Of a stretch of DNA of 6,069 nucleotides, positions 1 through 4,811 are shown in pieces. Under the pieces are notes generated by a model. It was not told the origin of the DNA. It was given only the letters and a program-made list of their open reading frames with translations, and made no database searches. The DNA comes from Bacteroidales bacterium UBA6360 (GTDB lineage: Bacteria; Bacteroidota; Bacteroidia; Bacteroidales; UBA932): the NCBI GenBank assembly GCA_002440085.1, contig DJRM01000110.1:1-6069 (forward strand). Direction: 5' to 3'. Position 1 is the stretch's first letter; every line of letters begins with the position of its first letter. The position numbers and the translations under genes were made by a program.

Positions 1-1519
1 GCTGACCGCCCTCATCGTAGCCCACATATCCCGGAGGCGCGCCGACGAGACGGCTCACTGAGTGACGCTCCTGATACTCGGACATATCTATCCTCGTAAT
101 CATGTTCTCGTCGTTGAACAGGAACTCGGCCAGTGTCTTCGCCAGCTCCGTCTTGCCCACGCCCGTGGTTCCGAGGAACAGGAATGAACCGATAGGTCTC
201 TTCTCGTTCTGAAGACCGGCACGCGAGCGGCGCACGGCATCGGAAACGGCCTTGATGGCCTGATCCTGACCGATGACCCTCTTGTGGAGCTCGTCCTCCA
301 TCCTGAGGAGCTTCTCCCTCTCACTTTCGAGCATACGGTTTACAGGGATGCCCGTCCACCGTGCCACGATTTCCGCGATGTCGGATGGCGTCACGGCCTC
401 GTTGAGGATAGGATCCTTGATGGCGTTCTTCTTCGCTTCGAGCTCGCTGACCCTCTGCTTGAGGTTGGCCATCTTGCCGTAGCGGATCTCCGCAACCTTC
501 CCGTAGTCTCCGGCTCTTTCCGCGGCGGCGGCCTGAACCTTAAGATCCTCAATCTGAGCCCTGTCGGACTGGATTTCGTTGAGTATGCCCTTCTCGGCAT
601 CCCACCTTTTCTGAAGTTCAGCGTGCTGCTTGCGCGCTTCGGAGAGGTCGGACTCAATCTTGTCAAGCTTCAGGGACACTCCCTCGTGCTTTACGGCCTC
701 CTTCTCGATTTCCAGCTGCTTGATTTTGCTGTCAAGCTCGGCAATCGGCTCCGGCACTGAGTTCATCTCAAGACGCAGCTTTGAAGCCGCCTCATCCACA
801 AGGTCTATGGCCTTGTCCGGGAGGAACCTTGAGGTGATGTACCTGTGTGACAGTTCAACGGCTGAAATCAGCGCGTCGTCTTCGATTCTCACCTTGTGGT
901 GGTTCTCGTATTTCTCCTTAAGACCACGCAGAATTGAGATTGACTCCGCCGGGGTAGGCTCATCGACCATCACCATCTGGAATCGTCTCTCCAGCGCCTT
1001 GTCGGTCTCGAAGTACTTCTGGTACTCGTCGAGGGTGGTGGAACCGATGGTTCTCAACTCGCCCCTTGCAAGCGCAGGCTTGAGGATGTTCGAGGCATCC
1101 ATCGCGCCTGAGCTTCGTCCCGCTCCGACAAGTGTGTGAATCTCATCGATAAAGAGGATGACCTCGCCCTCGCTGTCAACGACTTCCTTCACGATGGCCT
1201 TAAGTCTTTCCTCGAACTCTCCCTGATACTTGGCTCCGGCAATCACGGCTCCGAGGTCAAGGGAGTAGATTATCCTGTTCTTCAGGTTCTCCGGGACATT
1301 GCCATCCACAATCTTCTGGGCGATGCCCTCCGAGATGGCCGTCTTACCGACCCCCGGCTCACCCACAAGGATAGGGTTGTTCTTTGTCCTTCGGCTCAGT
1401 ATCTGAAGGACCCTTCGTATTTCCTCGTCTCGCCCGATGACAGGGTCAAGCTTGCCTTGAGCTGCCCTCTCATTGAGGTTAATGGCGAATTTTTGCAGAT
1501 TTTCAAACTTATTTTCCAT
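1..1519 (-). CDS. clpB: ATP-dependent disaggregase ClpB, N-domain-less, 3' part cut by window edge
   Basis: ClpB is a cytoplasmic hexameric AAA+ chaperone that threads aggregated proteins through its pore, working with DnaK/DnaJ/GrpE. I translated 506 codons without a stop. Seen: LDPVIGRDEE at 24-33, NBD1 Walker A GEPGVGKT 53-60, pore-loop tyrosine in AGAKYQGEF 94-102, Walker B ILFIDE 121-126, a long charged heptad-like M domain at about 255-375, SRWTGIP-like ARWTGIP 386-392, NBD2 Walker A GTTGVGKT 450-457 and second pore loop GYVGYDEGG 497-505. The frame leaves the window before the NBD2 Walker B. The M domain separates ClpB from ClpA/ClpC. The N-terminus is odd: the protein begins MENKFENLQKFAINLNER, aligning with the linker after the usual ~145-residue Clp_N domain, which is absent. 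The next ATG in frame upstream is at 1597 and the frame closes with TGA at 1640-1642, so Clp_N cannot be encoded here. No Shine-Dalgarno is visible. Confidence 0.96.
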   Translation of the reverse strand, partial: MENKFENLQKFAINLNERAAQGKLDPVIGRDEEIRRVLQILSRRTKNNPILVGEPGVGKTAISEGIAQKIVDGNVPENLKNRIIYSLDLGAVIAGAKYQGEFEERLKAIVKEVVDSEGEVILFIDEIHTLVGAGRSSGAMDASNILKPALARGELRTIGSTTLDEYQKYFETDKALERRFQMVMVDEPTPAESISILRGLKEKYENHHKVRIEDDALISAVELSHRYITSRFLPDKAIDLVDEAASKLRLEMNSVPEPIAELDSKIKQLEIEKEAVKHEGVSLKLDKIESDLSEARKQHAELQKRWDAEKGILNEIQSDRAQIEDLKVQAAAAERAGDYGKVAEIRYGKMANLKQRVSELEAKKNAIKDPILNEAVTPSDIAEIVARWTGIPVNRMLESEREKLLRMEDELHKRVIGQDQAIKAVSDAVRRSRAGLQNEKRPIGSFLFLGTTGVGKTELAKTLAEFLFNDENMITRIDMSEYQERHSVSRLVGAPPGYVGYDEGGQ

Positions 1520-1605
1520 ATCAAAATCGTCTAAAACAGCCGCCTGCTTCGTTATGCTTCGTCTTTGTATCAATAGTTTGCGGCTGATGTAATACATAAA
1601 ATAAT

Positions 1606-1627
1606 CGTCCGCTCCGAAGAGCAGACG
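1606..1627 (-). promoter_or_regulatory. UUCG-capped RNA hairpin in the clpB upstream region
   Basis: On the minus strand a 9-bp stem, CGTCTGCTC paired with GAGCGGACG, closes on a TTCG loop. This is the c(UUCG)g tetraloop class known for high stability. One pair (1623/1610) is G·U in minus-strand RNA but would be an A/C mismatch in plus-strand RNA, so the structure favours a minus-strand transcript. It is followed by ATTATTTT, which is U-rich but interrupted. It lies 87-108 bases upstream of the clpB ATG at 1519. It could be a second terminator of the secG transcript, a leader structure of clpB, or a structure overlapping the start if translation began at 1597. The sequence alone does not decide. 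Confidence 0.6.
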
Positions 1628-1663
1628 AAAGGAGAAAATTCAAAAGGTGTTCCAACACGAAAA

Positions 1664-1684
1664 GCACTGACAAAATGTCAGTGC
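1664..1684 (-). terminator. Probable intrinsic terminator downstream of secG
   Basis: A perfect 9-bp inverted repeat (GCACTGACA / TGTCAGTGC) with a 3-base loop lies 63 bases beyond the secG stop. On the minus strand the stem is followed by TTTTCGTG, a short U tract that makes minus-strand termination plausible but perhaps partial. On the plus strand no T run follows. Its place after the last gene of the regulator-lptE-TPR-secG series fits the end of that transcript and would uncouple it from clpB. Confidence 0.65.
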
Positions 1685-1747
1685 CAACTCTATTTCAATT
1701 TCATAATCACCGTCACGAACCCGTGAGAGCCATATATCCTGTCAGTC

Positions 1748-2077
1748 CTACTGGGCGTTCGTGGTGTCGGCAGCCTCGCCGGTGAAGTCCGGAGCAGGTG
1801 CGGCAATCTCTGTGTTAATCTGGTCGGTGATGTTTCCGCTTTGATTGATGTGCGGGATGAAAGTGGTTATCACGGACACCACAAAGATGAATGCGACGAG
1901 TCCCCAAGTGATCTTTTCGAGCATGTCAGCTGTCTGACGCACTCCGAAGGTCTGGTTTCCGGTCGTGAAGTTGCTTGCAAGTCCGCCTCCCTTGCTGTTC
2001 TGGAGAAGGACAACGATTGTGAGCAGGATGCTTGCAAGGATTACAAGCACTGTCAGGATTACGAATAATGCTTTCAT
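1748..2077 (-). CDS. secG: Preprotein translocase subunit SecG
   Basis: SecG is the small non-essential subunit of the inner-membrane SecYEG channel and assists SecA-driven export. The 109-residue product has the family layout: a first transmembrane helix at about 3-25, the conserved loop LLQNSKGGGLASNF at 24-37 followed by a QTFGVRQTADMLEKIT stretch, and a second helix at about 56-75. The C-terminal tail from about 78 is polar, Ala/Thr/Asp-rich and variable, as usual in Bacteroidota SecG. The start ATG at 2077 is preceded by an A/T-rich tract and no Shine-Dalgarno. The gene lies 40 bases after the TPR-like gene and is probably the last gene of that operon, followed by a hairpin terminator. 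The two helices and the QNSKGGGL loop make the assignment safe. Confidence 0.94.
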   Translation of the reverse strand: MKALFVILTVLVILASILLTIVVLLQNSKGGGLASNFTTGNQTFGVRQTADMLEKITWGLVAFIFVVSVITTFIPHINQSGNITDQINTEIAAPAPDFTGEAADTTNAQ

Positions 2078-2117
2078 TATCTGATACTTTTAATTTTCTT
2101 AAACTTGTCGGGGCACA

Positions 2118-2723
2118 TCAGCCCAATTTTTCGATAAGGGATGCAAAGTAAGCACTTTTTTCCGGATATGCCAAAATTAGTTGAGAATAAATTTGTTTCG
2201 CCTCCTCAAAATAGCCTTGTTCGGCGTAGATTTCGGCAAGGGTCTGGGTATAGAACCCCAGATGCGGCACCGGCTGGTCTGCCTTTGTCCGGTTGTCTGA
2301 AGCCGTACCTATGTTCCTGAAGATGTTGTCGTCATTGCGGCGTACGCCATCGTAGTCTTCCTGCGAGAAATAGTCCCCTCCTGCAATGTGCACGTCCCTA
2401 TGGTATCCGCAGTTAACGGCCGCCTCCTGCGGGCGGACGGCGGCGCTTTCCTCTTCAAGATGTTTCCGAATCAGCCTGTCAACGTCCTCGTCCGCATATT
2501 TCCGGACAGTTCCCGAAGACAGCAGGTCTGAAAGCTTCTTCCTGCACGGGATGTGGAGCGCGGCATCCGCAAACAGTTTCCCTCCACGGTCTTCCGTCCC
2601 CGCGACCGCGGCCATCCTCTCGCACAACTCCTTTCTCGCCGCTCCGAACCACGGGTAGATGTTCACCACTCCCGAGAGTTCCTCGACCGTAAGTCTCTTT
2701 AAATCAATCGTTCCCTCTGCCAT
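2118..2723 (-). CDS. Conserved Bacteroidales protein of unknown function with one C-terminal TPR-like motif
   Basis: A 201-residue soluble protein with no signal peptide or transmembrane segment, so probably cytoplasmic. Three parts are visible. Residues 7-38 hold a helical LKRLTVEELSGVV...YPWFGAARKEL segment of the kind I recall for the protein next to secG in Bacteroides. Residues 45-130 are polar and charged and include the short motif GGDYFS at 115-120. Residues 157-199 form a helix-turn-helix pair, TLAEIYAEQGYFEEAKQIYS followed by LAYPEKSAYFASLIEKL, matching a single tetratricopeptide motif with conserved A, Y, G, A and P positions. One TPR is usually too short for a full superhelix, so it may act as a capping or docking helix pair. 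The gene starts 4 bases after lptE stops, implying co-transcription and perhaps translational coupling. Its role is unknown; operon context points to envelope biogenesis. Confidence 0.88.
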   Translation of the reverse strand: MAEGTIDLKRLTVEELSGVVNIYPWFGAARKELCERMAAVAGTEDRGGKLFADAALHIPCRKKLSDLLSSGTVRKYADEDVDRLIRKHLEEESAAVRPQEAAVNCGYHRDVHIAGGDYFSQEDYDGVRRNDDNIFRNIGTASDNRTKADQPVPHLGFYTQTLAEIYAEQGYFEEAKQIYSQLILAYPEKSAYFASLIEKLG

Positions 2724-2727
2724 AATC

Positions 2728-3246
2728 CTACCAGTTAGCGACCGTGGCGTTGAAAATGTCCTCGCAGAGCTTGTCGAGAATTCCGTCCGAGCCGGAAATC
2801 AGATCACTCTCCACGGCGTCGAGCATCTGGTCTGCGGAAAAGTCAGCGTATGCCGAGAACGACTTTTCGAAATCATCCTCCGGGTACTTTTTGTTCGTGA
2901 AATATATCTTCACGTTCACCGTGAGCCGGTTCATCGCCGCCTGCTCGTTGGCCGACACAGACGTCGCCTTCACGTCGTAGCCCGTTATCTCGCCTGCAAT
3001 CGTCAGATCCCCGTCCGAGTCCACCTGTTCGAGCTTCGTCAGCTTGCGGAACTTGTCCTTCATCGCCTCGGTGAGGTCGTTGGCAAGCGAAGGGTTGACT
3101 TTGAGCGCCTTGTATTCGAAATATTCGATGTTCACGGTCTTCACGTCGGGCTGTATCGACGTCCCGGTGAAGGAATATATGCCGCAGGACGTCACAAGGG
3201 CGACGAATATCGTGAGAATTGTTATATTATATGTATGCTTCTTCAT
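2728..3246 (-). CDS. lptE: LptE-family outer-membrane LPS assembly lipoprotein
   Basis: In characterised systems LptE is an outer-membrane lipoprotein that plugs the LptD barrel and helps insert lipopolysaccharide into the outer leaflet. The 172-residue product has a lipoprotein signal (KKH, hydrophobic stretch 8-18, then VTSC with Cys21 as the lipidated residue) and a mature start CGIYSFTGTSI typical of the Bacteroidota LptE family. Further family features are the DVKTVNIEYFEY strand, NPSLANDLTEAMKDKFRKLTKLEQV with its amphipathic helix, GDLTIAGEITGYDVK, and AAMNRLTVNVKIYFTN. No acidic surface-export tract follows Cys21, consistent with a periplasm-facing anchor. It lies 31 bases after the regulator gene and 4 bases before the TPR-like gene. 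No lptD is in the window. Sequence identity across LptE is low generally, so the assignment rests on the Bacteroidota-specific pattern and context. Confidence 0.87.
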   Translation of the reverse strand: MKKHTYNITILTIFVALVTSCGIYSFTGTSIQPDVKTVNIEYFEYKALKVNPSLANDLTEAMKDKFRKLTKLEQVDSDGDLTIAGEITGYDVKATSVSANEQAAMNRLTVNVKIYFTNKKYPEDDFEKSFSAYADFSADQMLDAVESDLISGSDGILDKLCEDIFNATVANW

Positions 3247-3277
3247 ATCCGTGAGTTCCGTGATTATGCCCCTGTCC

Positions 3278-4594
3278 CTATTGGTTCTGCAGTTTTATCT
3301 TTCTGTAGAGCGTGCGTTCCGAGATTCCGAGCTCCGCCGCCGCGGCCTTCCGGTTGCCGTCGTGTTTCTTTAACGCCTTCTCTATAAGCTCCATACTAAG
3401 CTTCTTGAGGGAAATGTCCTGATTCGCATCCTCCACGAGTCCCTGCTCTTCGGGTTCCATGTCATCCTGTGCCGTCCTTCCGGGAGTCCACTGGCGTGTA
3501 AGCCCGTCGTGAGTTGCGAAGTCATGACTTCCGAACTCCTGTTGGCTGAAGTCCCGTTGCCCCTGCGCGACGTTTTCTGTCCCGAGGATGTCGACTCCGT
3601 CCTGCGGAGAGGCGAGCGCCGGGGTGTTCTGCTGTGCAGCTCCGCCTTTGAGAATCACGCCCTTGAGGTAGTCGACGTCCTGCCGGAGCTGGTAGATGGC
3701 GCGTATGATGGCCTCCCTTTCCTCCGGGTTCTTGAACAGATCTTGCCCTTTCTCGACCGTGGCCGGAAGAAGGCTCTCGTCCTGATTCGGCAGGTACTGA
3801 CGCAGGGTCTCGGCATTCACTTCGCACTTGTCGGCGCGGGACGAACATTTTGCGGACTCGATAGCCGAGACGGTCTCCGCCACATTCTTGAGCTGGCGGA
3901 TGTTGCCCGGCCAGCGGTATTTCTTCAGGGCGATGACGGCATCTTCCGTGAGCACGACTCTCGCGACGCCGTATTTGTCCGAAAAGTCAGTGGCGAACTT
4001 CCTGAACAACAGATGGATGTCTCCAGGACGTTCGCGCAGCGACGGCATCATTATCGTCACGGCGTTGAGCCTGTAGAACAGATCCTCGCGGAACTTTCCC
4101 TTCGACACTGCATGGATGAGGTTCACGTTTGTCGCCGCGACCACCCTCACGTCGGTCTTCAGCACTTTGGATGAACCGACCCTGATGAACTCTCCCGACT
4201 GGAGCACTCTCAGGAGCTTTGCCTGCGAGGCCATCGGAAGTTCTCCGATTTCGTCAAGGAAGAGCGTGCCGCCGTCCGCTTCCTCGAAATAGCCTTTGCG
4301 GGTGTCGATGGCGCCGGTGAAAGACCCCTTCTCGTGCCCGAAGAGTTCGGAATCGACTGTTCCCTCCGGTATCGCGCCGCAGTTCACGGCAAAATATTTC
4401 CCGGTTCTCCTCCGGCTGTTCTGGTGTATGATTCTCGGTATGTTCTCCTTTCCGACGCCGCTCTCTCCCGTTATGAGTACGGTGATGTCCGTCGGAGCCA
4501 CCGCCACAGCGATTTCGAGCGCCCTGTTGAGCGCCGGGTCATTGCCGACGATGTCGTACTTGTTCTTTAGTGACTGAAGTTCGTTCGCGTTCAT
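3278..4594 (-). CDS. Sigma-54-dependent AAA+ transcriptional activator, Fis-type HTH, no receiver domain
   Basis: A bacterial enhancer-binding protein that uses ATP hydrolysis to remodel sigma-54 RNA polymerase. Of 438 residues, the AAA+ domain begins almost at once (about 13-240). It has Walker A GESGVGKE 43-50, the sigma-54 contact loop as GSFTGA 90-95 instead of the usual GAFTGA, Walker B LFLDEIGEL 111-119, sensor I AATN 153-156, arginine-finger segment REDLFYRLN 169-177, LRERPGDI 186-193 and sensor II RWPGNIRQLKN 227-237. A variable Gln/Asp-rich linker (about 316-392) leads to a Fis-type helix-turn-helix, NRKAAAAELGISERTLYRK, at 414-432. There is no receiver, GAF or PAS domain, so control must come from a partner protein, from expression level, or from the linker. 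It heads a probable operon with lptE, the TPR-like gene and secG. I found no clear GG-N10-GC promoter in the window, so its targets are probably elsewhere. Confidence 0.95.
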   Translation of the reverse strand: MNANELQSLKNKYDIVGNDPALNRALEIAVAVAPTDITVLITGESGVGKENIPRIIHQNSRRRTGKYFAVNCGAIPEGTVDSELFGHEKGSFTGAIDTRKGYFEEADGGTLFLDEIGELPMASQAKLLRVLQSGEFIRVGSSKVLKTDVRVVAATNVNLIHAVSKGKFREDLFYRLNAVTIMMPSLRERPGDIHLLFRKFATDFSDKYGVARVVLTEDAVIALKKYRWPGNIRQLKNVAETVSAIESAKCSSRADKCEVNAETLRQYLPNQDESLLPATVEKGQDLFKNPEEREAIIRAIYQLRQDVDYLKGVILKGGAAQQNTPALASPQDGVDILGTENVAQGQRDFSQQEFGSHDFATHDGLTRQWTPGRTAQDDMEPEEQGLVEDANQDISLKKLSMELIEKALKKHDGNRKAAAAELGISERTLYRKIKLQNQ

Positions 4595-4613
4595 GGTTGG
4601 ACAAAGTATGCGG

Positions 4614-4621
4614 CAAAGTTA
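4614..4621 (-). promoter_or_regulatory. Candidate -7 box of the regulator-lptE-TPR-secG transcript
   Basis: Minus-strand TAACTTTG matches the Bacteroidota -7 consensus TAnnTTTG exactly and lies 19 bases upstream of the regulator ATG, implying a very short leader. I see no TTTG-like -33 element at 18-21 bases upstream, so the promoter is weak, activated, or not real. A second ACTTTG hexamer lies 12 bases downstream (minus-strand sense). Confidence 0.4.
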
Positions 4622-4630
4622 CTAAATGCT

Positions 4631-4661
4631 TTTGAAAAATGGGCTTTGAGCATTATTTTTG
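4631..4661 (+). promoter_or_regulatory. Primary-sigma promoter for the plus-strand lipoprotein
   Basis: TTTG at 4631-4634, then exactly 19 bases, then TATTTTTG at 4654-4661 agree fully with the Bacteroidota consensus TTTG-N19-TAnnTTTG. Transcription would start near 4667-4669, giving a leader of about 145 bases before the ATG at 4812. A second -7-like box, TATATTTG at 4716-4723, is closer to the gene but has no -33 partner at the right distance. Confidence 0.62.
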
Positions 4662-4712
4662 TATATAAATATGGTTCGGGGCACGACAAATGGAAGTTTT
4701 ATAATTAAAATT

Positions 4713-4735
4713 GACTATATTTGCGCCAAATAGTC
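4713..4735. repeat. Imperfect inverted repeat in the lipoprotein leader
   Basis: GACTATATTTG, a CGC centre, then CAAATAGTC. The arms pair over 9 bases with a two-base TA bulge in the left arm; alternatively GACTAT and ATAGTC are perfect 6-base outer arms. It contains the TATATTTG box at 4716-4723. It may be a protein-binding dyad at a secondary promoter, or, if transcription starts near 4668, a leader hairpin. No known operator is recognised. Confidence 0.4.
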
Positions 4736-4811
4736 GGTGACGTATGGAAAAATATGTCGGGGCTATGAAAAAGGAGAATGTTATTATAAACCTTATTTAA
4801 ATTCATAAAAA

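Noticed and set aside
284..760. Plus-strand open frame of 158 codons opposite clpB
   Set aside because: It lies entirely antisense to well-conserved ClpB coding sequence, and its translation shows no family motif; it is a shadow of the clpB codon pattern.
1664..1684. Perfect palindrome considered as an attachment site or transposon end
   Set aside because: There is no second copy, flanking duplication or transposase in the window, and the U tract after it on the minus strand makes a terminator the simpler reading.
1685..1747. Stretch after secG considered for a small gene or tRNA
   Set aside because: Only six- and four-codon open frames and a 4-bp CACG/CGTG stem are present; no cloverleaf or T-loop pattern was found.
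2659..3387. Plus-strand open frame of 242 codons opposite lptE
   Set aside because: It spans three opposite-strand genes and their gaps, has an Arg/Val/His-rich composition typical of antisense reading, and lacks any recognisable domain; LptE on the minus strand has signal peptide and family motifs.
3509..4174. Plus-strand open frame of 221 codons opposite the sigma-54 activator
   Set aside because: Antisense to invariant AAA+ motifs, so its openness is explained by codon use of the real gene.
4680..4693. Near-match to a sigma-54 promoter on the plus strand
   Set aside because: GGCACG followed by the right 10-base spacing ends in GG instead of the essential GC at -12, so it fails the GG-N10-GC rule; tempting because the activator gene is adjacent, but not supported.
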